Shown: piece after piece, positions 16,797 through 26,500 of the stretch
Numbering within the stretch: the stretch's first letter is position 1
Layout: each line of letters opens with the position of its first letter
Assembly: GCA_964654285.1 (NCBI GenBank)
Contig: CAZZJC010000020.1
Span: 19,380 to 83,379, forward strand
Direction of reading: 5' to 3'
Length of the DNA: 64,000 nucleotides
Source of the DNA: BJHQ01 sp964654285
GTDB taxonomy: Bacteria; Planctomycetota; UBA11346
The notes under the pieces: generated by a model
Seen by the model: only the letters and a program-made list of their open reading frames with translations
Told to the model about the DNA's origin: nothing
Databases searched by the model: none
Translations under genes and position numbers: made by a program

Positions 16797-19445
16797 ATGC
16801 GTTTTCTCGGCATTTCCTGCGTCCTGCTGGCAGTCGCCCTGGGCCCCGCCGCCGCCAGCGACAGCGCTCCGGTTCCGGTCAGCCAGGCGGAACCCGCCCC
16901 CATACCGAAGGCCCTATCAGAATCGGACGCGCAACCGAAGGCCAAGCCCTGGGCGCTGACCGCCGAGGAAATCGCCGCGATCACCGCGCTGGCCGACGAG
17001 GCGGTGAAGCTCGGCCTGCCCGATGCGAAGGGCGCGGAGTTCTGGGAGGGTTCGGTCCAGGTCGAGACGAAGACCAGGCAGGGCAGCAGTTCCAGCGGAG
17101 AGCACGGCCAGCACCTCAAGTTGGCGGATGGATCCTGGCTGATCAACATGCGTCGACGGGTCGTGCCCACGGACACGGTGAGCGTCAAACCGCAGGCGGA
17201 TGCCAGGATCCTCACCCCGCAGCAGCTCGCTGATCCGGATTTCGGCAATGGAAACCAGCCCCGGCGCTCCATGGCGGCGATGAAGGCGAACCTGCCGCCG
17301 GGTTACCTGGACAAGATGGTGCAAGCCTTCGTCGAGGCGGATCGGCCCCGGATCAAGGCGATGTTGGACGATCCGGCCGCTTCACGCTTCATGAGGGGCA
17401 ACATGGGGGACGGCGATATCCGTCCGCTGCTCCTGATTCGCGCCGGCATCGCCGACGCGATCGCGCAGGCCCATCCCGGCGCGGTCCCGGTCGATGAGTC
17501 CAAGGTGGCGTTCGGCGTCTGGGGTGGCGGACAGGCCAGGCGCCCCCTGATCCTGGATGCTTCCGACCAGCAATTCCACTGGCGGATGCCGCAGAAGAGG
17601 ATCCCCGGATCGATGGCCACCATCGACGGCCCTGAACCGGGGTCGATGCGGCTGGTCCCTCTCGCAGAAAACCTGCGCAAGGCCCTGCTCGGATGGTTCC
17701 TGGAAGCCTTCGCCGATCCTGCCGCGAGCGGCCTCACCCCCGATCGTCTGGCCGCCGCCGTGCAGGCGCTGCAACCCGCCAACGGACCAATCGAGCAGAA
17801 ACGCAATCTGGAGCGCCTGCTCGCCGGCTTCGCCCTGCCCGACACCGTGGCCGATGGCGCCGACCTGGCGACCCGCTTGACCGTGTGGCGCACCAGGACC
17901 ACAGGCCAGGGGCGATTCGAGGACAGCGACCACCAGGAGCAGTGGTTCGAGTCCATGGATCCGGACCAGCTCAAGCACCTGGGCGAAGATCAGCGCAGGC
18001 AGTACGAGGCCTACCAGGCGCGCAGGAAATCCGACTTCACCGCCAAGGACCTCGACGGCCTGATCGCCCTGGCCGGCGACACCCGGCCGACCCGCTGGAT
18101 CGATGGCGGCCGCTACCAGGGCGCCCCGGTCGGGCGGACGGTGGGCGACAACGCCCTGCGTGCCGTGCGCCGCATCCTGGGCGTCGATCCCCGTCTTCTC
18201 ATCGGCCGCGACATCGCGACGCCGTGGACCGACAGCGAACGCACCGCCACCGCGACCGCGCTGGCCGAATGGTGGAAGACCAAGACCGGCAAGACCGTGG
18301 CCGAGATCCTGAGCAGCGAACTGGGTCGGATCCCATTCGATGTCGCGGTCGGCATCCTCGCCAAGGAGGACGACAAGGCCGTCCTCGCTCAGGGCCTGGC
18401 GGCGCTCGCCCCGGTGCTCGCGCAGGCGAAGCCTGACGACCTTGATCCCGCCGCCCTGGGCGGCCTGCTGCGCCTGGCCGGCGACGATGCCGGGATCACT
18501 GCCGTCGTCGCGAAATGGCCGATCGATGGCGTCCACCATCTGCTGCTCGCGACCTGGCACGACCGCAACGGCAGGCCGGCGTCTTTCGATGCCCTGCTGA
18601 CCGAGGCCCTGACCGCTCCGGCCAAGAAGGCCGAGGCCAAACCTGCCCAGCCCGGCCAGGCGACGCCGCCCGCAAGGGCCATGTCGATGGTCCGCTACAA
18701 CGGCATGGACGAGGAGCAGACGCGTCGCCAGCTGATTCTCACGGTGGCGCTGCGCCGTCCGCATCCCGAACGCCTGGTGAAGATCCAGACGGCCATCAGC
18801 GGCGGCCTGGACCAGCCCCTGGTGCAGAACCTGCTCAGTGGCCTGTTCCAGAACCAGGGCAATCTGCACCTGTTCGAGCAGGGCTTGAACGCCCTGCTCG
18901 ATGGCAGCCAGAACCAGGGCCGGCGCATCCGCTGGAACACCGCGGAAAGAAAATTGGAGGAGACGAAGCGCGAAGCGATGGCCCTGGCCCTCGTCGCCAC
19001 GCTGCTTGGTGACCAGCGCACCTTTCCCAAGGGTCTGGTGACCATGGACCAGCCCGCAGGCGAGCCGGCCCTCTCCAAGACGATAGAAAAGGAACGCCGG
19101 CGCATGCAGACGCCCGGCCAGATCAAGTTCGGCTCCACCACCCTGTGGTTGCAGCAGATGGAGGGGGTCAAGGCGCCCACTGCGGTCCGTGATGACTGGC
19201 GCGTCTGCGATTTCACCGCAGCGACCGCCTGCCAGCAGCTGCAATGGAGATTGAACCTGTACCAGCAACGCCAGGCATTCGCGCTCGACCTCAATGCCGA
19301 GCCCGCCGCCCGTGACCGCAAGCTCGATGGCATCCGCCGCCTGATCACCCGCCCGCTCAACCAGCGCCTCAAGGAAGCCGGCCTGCCCGAGCTCGCCGCA
19401 CCGTCGCCGTCGCCAGCGGTGAAGGATGAGGATTCGCTGTTCTGA
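16797..19445 (+). CDS. Large secreted protein of unknown family, paralogue 2
   Basis: 882 residues, a tandem paralogue of the protein at 14165. It starts with a clear signal peptide (MRFLGISCVLLAVALG, cut near AAAS). Shared blocks appear in the same order: ADEAVKLGLPDAKGAEFW near 60, LAGDTRPTRW and TVGDNALRAVRRILGVDP in the middle, and DDWRVCDF near the end. It has insertions relative to paralogue 1, notably an alanine/proline/lysine-rich stretch around 610-635. No catalytic motif is recognised; a structural or scaffold role is as likely as an enzyme. The stop codon directly abuts a palindromic repeat array. Confidence 0.75.
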   Translation: MRFLGISCVLLAVALGPAAASDSAPVPVSQAEPAPIPKALSESDAQPKAKPWALTAEEIAAITALADEAVKLGLPDAKGAEFWEGSVQVETKTRQGSSSSGEHGQHLKLADGSWLINMRRRVVPTDTVSVKPQADARILTPQQLADPDFGNGNQPRRSMAAMKANLPPGYLDKMVQAFVEADRPRIKAMLDDPAASRFMRGNMGDGDIRPLLLIRAGIADAIAQAHPGAVPVDESKVAFGVWGGGQARRPLILDASDQQFHWRMPQKRIPGSMATIDGPEPGSMRLVPLAENLRKALLGWFLEAFADPAASGLTPDRLAAAVQALQPANGPIEQKRNLERLLAGFALPDTVADGADLATRLTVWRTRTTGQGRFEDSDHQEQWFESMDPDQLKHLGEDQRRQYEAYQARRKSDFTAKDLDGLIALAGDTRPTRWIDGGRYQGAPVGRTVGDNALRAVRRILGVDPRLLIGRDIATPWTDSERTATATALAEWWKTKTGKTVAEILSSELGRIPFDVAVGILAKEDDKAVLAQGLAALAPVLAQAKPDDLDPAALGGLLRLAGDDAGITAVVAKWPIDGVHHLLLATWHDRNGRPASFDALLTEALTAPAKKAEAKPAQPGQATPPARAMSMVRYNGMDEEQTRRQLILTVALRRPHPERLVKIQTAISGGLDQPLVQNLLSGLFQNQGNLHLFEQGLNALLDGSQNQGRRIRWNTAERKLEETKREAMALALVATLLGDQRTFPKGLVTMDQPAGEPALSKTIEKERRRMQTPGQIKFGSTTLWLQQMEGVKAPTAVRDDWRVCDFTAATACQQLQWRLNLYQQRQAFALDLNAEPAARDRKLDGIRRLITRPLNQRLKEAGLPELAAPSPSPAVKDEDSLF

Positions 19446-19727
19446 GCAGCCTTCAGGCTGCTCACGGGGGAGCGCCGAAGGCGCGTTACGGGGGCGGGCA
19501 GCCCCCGGACAAACAAGAACATGGGACGGCGAAGCCGACGCTTCCGGCGCAGCCGGAACCCCGCGCAGCGGGGAAGTTCTTTGGAAGCAGCCTTCAGGCT
19601 GCTCACGGGGGAGCGCCGAAGGCGCGTTACGGGGGCGGGCAGCCCCCGGACAAACAAGAACATGGGACGGCGAAGCCGACGCTTCCGGCGCAGCCGGAAC
19701 CCCGCGCAGCGGGGAAGTTCTTTGGAA
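19446..19727. repeat. Two tandem copies of a 141-bp palindrome-rich repeat
   Basis: Copies at 19446-19586 and 19587-19727 are nearly identical. Each unit is a chain of short hairpins: GCAGCCTTCAGGCTGC, GCGCCGAAGGCGC, GGGGGCGGGCAGCCCCC, TTCCGGCGCAGCCGGAA and CCCCGCGCAGCGGGG. The first copy begins at the base after the stop of the plus-strand gene, and the second ends three bases before the stop of the minus-strand gene, so the array fills the convergent gap. The same repeat family recurs at 41974-42352. It may act as a bidirectional transcription end or nucleoid site, or be a mobile repeat. Confidence 0.9.
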
Positions 19728-19730
19728 ACA

Positions 19731-21704
19731 TCAGGAATCCCAGGTGTCGGTGCGGAACGGCCCGGCCGGCAGTCCCGCGCCGTTGCACAGGTTGGCGCCG
19801 TCCGGGTTCGTCTCGCAGGCGTAGCGCACCGCGACCGGGCGGGGCACCGCCGGCGACCGCACCACCACGGCATCGCCAGCGATCGTCGCCTCGGCCCAAT
19901 GGAAGACGCGGTCGTCGCCGGCGATGGCGAAGCGCCGGAGCGCGCCGCCACGCGCGACCAGGCCGCCGTCGGCGTGGGCGAAGCGCAGCACGATGGCGCC
20001 ATCGGCGATGGCGTGCCCGGCAAGGACCGGACCGGAATGCGCGACGGATTCGCCGTAGACCTGCTTGCGCGCGATCAGCGCCAGGCGGCGGCCGACCTCC
20101 TTCTTGTTCATCGGGTGGATGTTGCCGGCTTCACCGATGTCGAGCAGCACCGCCTGGCCGGTGGCCGGCAGGTTCAGGGTGGCGGTCTGCGATTCGCGGA
20201 TCACAGCCCAGGAATCGAGCGGCCCCGGCGCGTCCTTGGACGGCTGGTAGGCGGCGAGCTGGCACCAATAGAAGGCGAAATCCTGGCCCCAGCGCCGGCG
20301 CCAGTCGGTGATCAAGGCGGCGAACAGGATGGCGTAGTCGCGCGCCACGGCGTTGCTCGCGGTGTTGCTCTCGCCCTGGTACCAGAGCGCCCCGCGGATC
20401 GCGTAGGGGATGAGCGGCAGCAGCTGTCCGTTGAAGAGGGCCGAGGGCGCGTTCTGGTCGAATGGCGGCACCTTGGGTTGCGGGATGCCGCCCGGCATCG
20501 GGCCGTGCTTCATGCCGAGCTTCCAGCGCCAGGTGCCGGCGAGCGGCAGCGCCTCGCCCGCGGGTCCGACCAGGCGCAGGAGACGCGCCGGGCTCTTGAA
20601 GCCGCCCCGCGCGCCGTGGCTGTCGACGCGCACGGTGATCAGCACCGAGCCGGCCTTGGCGAGATGCGCCGGCACCGGGTATCTGCGCAGGAACGCCCAG
20701 TATTCCGGGGTCAGGATGGTGGTGGTGCCGACCTGCATCCCGTCGATCCAGGCCTCGTCGCTGTTGTTGATCGCGCCCAGTTCCAGGGTCAGCGGCTGGC
20801 CGGCCCAATGGGGCGGGATCTCGATCCGGCGGCGGAACCACACCGTGCCGGAATGCGCCTTGAGGCCGGGAGCTTCCCACGCTCCGGGCGTCGCGGCCTC
20901 GCCCCAGTCGCCGTCGTCCACCGCCGGATCGGCCCACTTGCCGGCGATGCCGGGATCCTTCACGTCGCGGGCGGCCTCCCACACCGGCACGCTGTCCTTC
21001 CAGGCCTGCAACTCGGCCTGGAACCGGCGGGTGTCTTCTGCCAACGTCGCCAGGTACGCGGCGTGCTGCCGGCGCACCTCGTCATGGCGCTGGCGGGCGC
21101 TCGGGACGCACGCCAGCGCATCGACCGCCATCCAGGTCTCGATCGGGGTGCCGCCCCAGGCGCTCACGATGATGCCGATCGGCACGTCGACCTGCGGCCG
21201 CAGGTGACGCGCGAAATTCCAGGCCACCGCGCTGAATTCGCGCACCGTCGCCGGGGTGGCGAGCTGCCAGGCCGCGCCGTCGTCGCGCGTCTGCGGCTCG
21301 ATCTGCGGATTGCCCGGCAGGGTGAGCAGCCGGATGCGCGGATCGGTCGCCGCGGCGCAGGCCTCGTCGGGATCGGCCGAGATCGCCACCCGCCACGCCA
21401 TGTTGCTCTGGCCCGAACCGAGCCAGACCTCGCCGATCAGCACGTCCTCGATCGCCACGCGCTCGCCGCCGCTGGTCGCGACCAGGCGGTGCGGGCCACC
21501 GGCGGGCAGCGCCGCCAGGTCGACGCGCCAACGTCCCTCGGCGTCGGCGCAGGCGCTGCCCGCGTTCCCGGCGAGGGTCACCTCGACCCGCGACCCGGGT
21601 GCGGCCGTGCCCCAGACCGGCAGAGGCCGGTCGCGTTGCAGCACCGCGTGATCGCTGAAGGGCGTGGCAAGGCGGAGCGTGGAAACCGTCGCGGGCGCGT
21701 TCAT
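19731..21704 (-). CDS. Sialate O-acetylesterase family protein
   Basis: 657 residues. This SGNH-fold esterase family removes O-acetyl groups from sialic acids or plant and marine glycans. The nucleophile block is GSGQSNMAW near 94, and GALWYQGESNT later in the chain is the second conserved block; a jelly-roll carbohydrate-binding-like region interrupts the catalytic domain, as in other family members. No clear signal peptide is visible from the chosen ATG at 21704. Longer in-frame readings would overlap the divergent glycosyltransferase. It probably belongs to glycan breakdown, although no transporter or regulator is adjacent. Confidence 0.87.
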   Translation of the reverse strand: MNAPATVSTLRLATPFSDHAVLQRDRPLPVWGTAAPGSRVEVTLAGNAGSACADAEGRWRVDLAALPAGGPHRLVATSGGERVAIEDVLIGEVWLGSGQSNMAWRVAISADPDEACAAATDPRIRLLTLPGNPQIEPQTRDDGAAWQLATPATVREFSAVAWNFARHLRPQVDVPIGIIVSAWGGTPIETWMAVDALACVPSARQRHDEVRRQHAAYLATLAEDTRRFQAELQAWKDSVPVWEAARDVKDPGIAGKWADPAVDDGDWGEAATPGAWEAPGLKAHSGTVWFRRRIEIPPHWAGQPLTLELGAINNSDEAWIDGMQVGTTTILTPEYWAFLRRYPVPAHLAKAGSVLITVRVDSHGARGGFKSPARLLRLVGPAGEALPLAGTWRWKLGMKHGPMPGGIPQPKVPPFDQNAPSALFNGQLLPLIPYAIRGALWYQGESNTASNAVARDYAILFAALITDWRRRWGQDFAFYWCQLAAYQPSKDAPGPLDSWAVIRESQTATLNLPATGQAVLLDIGEAGNIHPMNKKEVGRRLALIARKQVYGESVAHSGPVLAGHAIADGAIVLRFAHADGGLVARGGALRRFAIAGDDRVFHWAEATIAGDAVVVRSPAVPRPVAVRYACETNPDGANLCNGAGLPAGPFRTDTWDS

Positions 21705-21830
21705 GGCAGGATCCAGACGTTGGGGCGGCGCAGCCTGCGGTCGCAGGAATGGCGGGGAAGGGGGGATCCGGCCGATGGGTGGAAGGAACCGGCTTGCCTG
21801 CGTCCGCCCCGGGCATGTCATGCCCCACGC

Positions 21831-22859
21831 ATGCGCCGGCTCGTGGTCACCTTCGTCCGCATCGGCGACCTCGCCATGCTGCTGCCGCTCCTGCGCCATC
21901 TCGCGCGCGGCAGCGAGCTGCATGTGCTGGCACGACCCTGGACGAAAGACCTGCTGGGCGGCCAGGGCTGGATCGCCGGCATCCACGGCTGCGCCACGCC
22001 GCACAAGGGCGGCAGCTGGTTCGGCGATCTGCTGTGGGGCGGCGAACGCCGGCGGCTGCTGGCCGAACACGGCGGACGCTACGACGAGATCATCCGCATG
22101 GCGCGCGAATCGCCGGCCATGTTGCGCTGGGTCGCCCAGGCGCGCGGCCACGCCGTCGAGCGCGTGATCGACATCAGCCTGCGCGGGCCGCGCCAGCCGG
22201 TCGATCAGGTCGGCGATGCGCTGGCGGCGGCCGGGATCGGCCTCGACGGCTTCGATCCGGTGCCGCGCCTCGACGTGCCGGAGGCCGACCTGGCGGCGGC
22301 GCGCGCCGACCTGGCGACCCTGGGCCGCCGGGTGGTGCTGGTGCAGACCGGCTCGTCGCTGACCGACCGCCGCTGGCGCCCGCGGCCGAACCTGAAGGGC
22401 CTCGCCAATGCCCAGTGGGCGGCCTGGTTCGCCCGGCTTTTCGCCGAGGATTCCTGCGACGCCATCGCTCTGGTCGGTTCGCGCAATGAAACCGCCCAGG
22501 CCGCGGCGGTCGTCGCCGCCTGCCCGGGCGCGCTGCGGCCGCGCCTGCACCTGCGCCTGGATTGGAACCTGCGCACCCTGGCCGCCCGCTTCGCGGCGGC
22601 GCATGCGGCGATCTCGATCGATACCGGGCCGGGGCATCTGGCGGCGGCGGTCGGCTGCCCGCTGGTGTCGGTGTTCGGTCCCTCTGATCCGAAGCTGTTC
22701 CTGCCGCGCGGCCCGGGCCGGGTCGAACTCGTGCTGGGCAGCGCGCCATGCCAGTTCTGCCTCGGCACGCCGCGTTTCGATGCCTGCCGCGACAATTCCT
22801 GTTTGAATCGTATCGAGATCGATGCGCTGATGGCTTCCTGGCGTCGGCTCGCCCGCTGA
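21831..22859 (+). CDS. Glycosyltransferase family 9 (heptosyltransferase-like)
   Basis: 342 residues with a GT-B fold. The N-terminus MRRLVVTFVRIGDLAMLLP is the usual GT9 start, and the C-terminal nucleotide-sugar block is IDTGPGHLAAAVG followed by SVFGPSDP, both hallmarks of ADP-heptose:LPS heptosyltransferases. A cysteine-rich tail (CQFCLG and CRDNSC) resembles tails found in many GT9 proteins. It likely adds a sugar to lipopolysaccharide or another surface glycan. The gene is divergent from the esterase and lies about 100 bases before lsp, possibly in one transcript. Confidence 0.87.
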   Translation: MRRLVVTFVRIGDLAMLLPLLRHLARGSELHVLARPWTKDLLGGQGWIAGIHGCATPHKGGSWFGDLLWGGERRRLLAEHGGRYDEIIRMARESPAMLRWVAQARGHAVERVIDISLRGPRQPVDQVGDALAAAGIGLDGFDPVPRLDVPEADLAAARADLATLGRRVVLVQTGSSLTDRRWRPRPNLKGLANAQWAAWFARLFAEDSCDAIALVGSRNETAQAAAVVAACPGALRPRLHLRLDWNLRTLAARFAAAHAAISIDTGPGHLAAAVGCPLVSVFGPSDPKLFLPRGPGRVELVLGSAPCQFCLGTPRFDACRDNSCLNRIEIDALMASWRRLAR

Positions 22860-22960
22860 TTTTCCGGGCCGGAACCCGGCACGGACTGCACCAGTTCCCT
22901 CGCGCCGTTTGGGCAAACGCGCAATTGCCTGCCTGCCGACGGCAGCCACACTCCGCCGCC

Positions 22961-23590
22961 GTGGAACCGTCTGCTGCTACGCCCGCTCCTTCCGCCCACC
23001 CTGGCAGCGATCCCGCGCGATCCTTCACGGCCTGGCCGCGCTGGTTCTGGCCCGCGGCGGTGGGCTGCCTGGTGCTCGACCAGGCGAGCAAATGGTGGCT
23101 GCAGGGCAAGGTGGTCGGGGTGGACGCGGCATTCCACGACGGCTCGTTTCCCGCCGGTTACCCGCGCTGGCTCGAATGGCACCTCAATCCCGGCATCGGC
23201 TTCAGCATCCTGCGCGGGCATCCCGGCGTGGTCGCCCTGCTGACCGTGGTGCTGGTCCCGGTGCTGACCTGGATCTGGTGGCGGCAGTTCCGCCTGCTCG
23301 GCGCCTGGGAAAACCTCGCCTTCGGTCTGGTGCTGGGCGGCGCGCTCGGCAACGCCATCGATCGTCTCCTGTCCCAGGCCGGGATGATGGGCGGGGTGCG
23401 CGACTTCATCCATGTCGATCTCGGCTTCTGGCCGTTCAACCCCTGGCCGACCTTCAACATCGCTGATGCTGGCCTGTCGGTGGGATTCGTGGTAATCATC
23501 CTGTTGTCCTTCCGCCGGCCCACCCCGGCCCCGGCGACCCGTCCCTCGTCTGCCCCTGCGGATGCCCTGCGCCAGACCACGGAGCCCTAG
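22961..23590 (+). CDS. lspA: Lipoprotein signal peptidase (signal peptidase II)
   Basis: 209 residues with four membrane segments. LspA cuts the signal peptide of prolipoproteins in the inner membrane. The family motifs are present: LVLDQASKWW at the first helix, NPGIGFSIL, GGALGNAIDRL with the first catalytic Asp, and FNIADAGLSVG with the second. The start is uncertain. A GTG at 22961 gives a normal-length N-terminus with a short disordered lead; longer in-frame readings run into the glycosyltransferase gene. The stop TAG is three bases before the start of the GTPase fusion gene, so the two are probably co-translated. Confidence 0.88.
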   Translation: MEPSAATPAPSAHPGSDPARSFTAWPRWFWPAAVGCLVLDQASKWWLQGKVVGVDAAFHDGSFPAGYPRWLEWHLNPGIGFSILRGHPGVVALLTVVLVPVLTWIWWRQFRLLGAWENLAFGLVLGGALGNAIDRLLSQAGMMGGVRDFIHVDLGFWPFNPWPTFNIADAGLSVGFVVIILLSFRRPTPAPATRPSSAPADALRQTTEP

Positions 23591-23593
23591 ACC

Positions 23594-26500
23594 ATGCAGA
23601 CCAATCCGGCGACGCGGGAGATCGTGATCAAGGTGGTCTATTGCGGCCCGGGCCTGGCCGGCAAATCGACCAATCTGCAGCATCTGCACGACCAGGCCGC
23701 GCCGGGCACGGCGACCGATCTGCTCACCGTCGACAGCCATTCCGAACGCGCGATCCGCTTCGAGCGCATCTACGACGAGCTCGGCCTGGTGCGCGGCCAC
23801 CGCGTCCGCGCCGAGTTCTGGACCATCCCCGGACAGAGCTACTACGCCGCCACCCGCAAGGCGGTGCTCGCCGGCGTCGACGGGGTGGTGTTCGTGGCCG
23901 ACAGCCGGCGCGAGGCGATGGACGAGAACGTCGATGCGATGAACGAGCTGCTCGCCAACCTGCGCGCGCTCGGCCAGCCGGAAGACCTGCCGATCGTCCT
24001 GCAGTACAACAAGCTCGACCTGCCCACCGCGACCCGGCGCGAGCAGCTCGAACCGCTGCTCAACATCCGTGGTTGGCCGAGCTTCACCGCCACCGCGATC
24101 CGTGGTGAAGGCGTGACCGAGACCGCCCGCGCGGTGCTCGACCGCATCATCGGCCGCTTGGGTGGCCAGGCGTCCGAGGCCGCCCCGGAACCGCAGCCGA
24201 TGCCGGCCCAGGTCACGGGCCCGCGCACCTGGCTGATCTCGTGCTGGCGCTGCCAGACCATGCTCGAGGTGTCCGAGGCCAAGCCGGGCGCGACCTACAC
24301 CTGCGGCGCCTGCGCCAGCATCGTCGAGGTGGTCGACAGCGAACGCGGCCTGACCCGTCAGCCCGGTCCCAAGTCGGGACAGAACCCGGTCATTCCGGGT
24401 CCCAAGTCCGGCCCCAATCCGATCACGATGCGCGAGGACAGCGGCGGCTATGCGGCGCAGCCGGTGCGCGAGCCCAGCGGCAGCCAGGCCGCGCTGCGAC
24501 CGAGCCCGGTCGAGGCGGCGGGGACGGTACCCGGTTCGGGCGGCACCTTCCCGATCGATGGTTTCGTGGTGGTCGCCCTGATGGAGGAGACCCCGCTCGG
24601 CCGCCGCATGCGGGTGCGCGAGAACGCCGGCAGCCGGCACCACCGCGCGGTGGTGCTCAGTCGGGCCACGATGGGCCTGGCGGGCTACCGCGACGGCCTG
24701 GAACCCTACATCCGCCTGGGCGGGCCGGTGCGGCACCCGAACGTGCTCCTGCTCAACCAGTTCTTCAACCTGCCCGATGGCGCGGTGCTGCTCTCGAACG
24801 ATGCGCCCGAGCACGAACCGCTTTCGCACGTGCTGGCGCGCCGGCGCGCCCTGGCGCCACCGCATGCCATGGGTGTCATCCGCCAGATCGCCCTCGCCCT
24901 GGAGGAATCCGCGCGGCACGGCGTCGTGCACGGCTGGCTGCGCCCCGAGATCGTCCTGGTGTCGGCCGACGGCAACGTCCTGGTCGATGAGCTGTGCATC
25001 CCGAAACCGCACCGCTTCCTGGTGCGCGAACTCGCCGGCGCCAGCGCGGCGACCGAATACTACCTCGCGCCCGAGCATATCGGCGAGGAGACCCGCTCCG
25101 ACATCCGCAGCGACATCTTCTGCCTCGGCGCCCTGCTCTTCCGCATGATCACCGGCGAGGGGCTGGTCACCGGCTACAGCGCGCACGAGGCCCTGCACAA
25201 GATCGCCGCCAACGGGGCGCGGCCGCTGCGCGCGACCCAGGCCCCGGTGTCGCGTGAACTCGACGTGTTCTACAAGCGCCTGGTCGCGATCGAACGCGGC
25301 GAGCGCTTCCAGTCCTACCATGAATTGATCGAGGCCCTCGACCGCTTCGGCGGCGGGGCGAAGCGCCAGACCATGCGCCTGACCCAGAGCGTCGGACCGA
25401 ACCAGCCTGGGCAGCGGCTCGGCCTGGGTTCCCCAGCGGCGGGGGCCGGCGGCGGCACGGTCGCGACCCGGCGCACCACGGCCGGATTGGGTGCGCGCCC
25501 GCCCAGCCAGGCCGTCGCCCGCGCCGGCGGCGAACCGCGCGAAAGCCGGTCGCGCAGCGGCGGCGGCAGCGGCAGCGGCACCATCATCCTGATCCTGGTG
25601 CTGGTCCTGCTCGCCGGTGCGGCCGCCGCCGGGTATTTCGTCTTCTTCGCCCCGAAGCCGCGTCCGGTGGTGATCGATGCCGGAGACACGCCGACGACCC
25701 CGGGCGCAACCCCGGCGAAGCCGGCGACCGCGCCGTCGGTGCCGCCTGGACCGGCTCCGGTCGCCACGGCCGCACCCACCCTGCCCGCTCCCACGACCCC
25801 TCCGGTGCCGCCGACCTCCGTCGCCCCGGTGCTGGTGCCGGCGAACACCGTGACCACGGCCAATCCGGCTCCCGTGGCCGCCGATCCGCCACCGGTCCCG
25901 GTGCCCGATACCCCCGTTCCGGTCGTCAAGGTGGTCGAGCCGGATCCGGCGGAGACGCCGCAGGCGCGGGCGATGCGCCTGCGCACCGTCCGGGTCGCGA
26001 TCACCGACGATGCCATGTCGGGACGCTTCGCCTCCGCCCTGGAGATGTGCGGCGAACTCGACACCGAGCTCGAACGCAGGCAGAAGGCCGAATGGGTGGC
26101 GAAGAAGCACCAGGACGCGCGCCAAGCCCTGGAGCAGAAGGCCGCCGGCATGGATGCTGCGGCGGCCAAGACCGCCCTCGACAACGCCGTCATGCTCTGG
26201 CGCATGCCTGGCGATCGCGAATGGGCCGACAAGGTGCTCAAGCAGCCGCGCGCCGTCGCGCCGGCTCCGGTGACGCCGCCGCCAGCGCCGCCGGCCCCCC
26301 CAGTCGTCGCGCCACCGGCGCCCGCCCCCCCGCCTCATCCGGTCACGGCGACGAAGCCGGTGAAGCCGCCTGAGCCGGTGAAACCCGATCCGGCGAAGAC
26401 GGCCCCCACCGCGCCGGCGCAGCCCGAACCGGCCGCCCCGCCGGAACGCACCATGGGCGATGTCGCGGTCGATCTCGCCAAGGCCCTGCACCAGGGGAAC

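Noticed and set aside
19446..19727. A possible CRISPR array
   Set aside because: The units are 141 bp, directly abutting and made of internal palindromes; there are no unique spacers and no cas genes.
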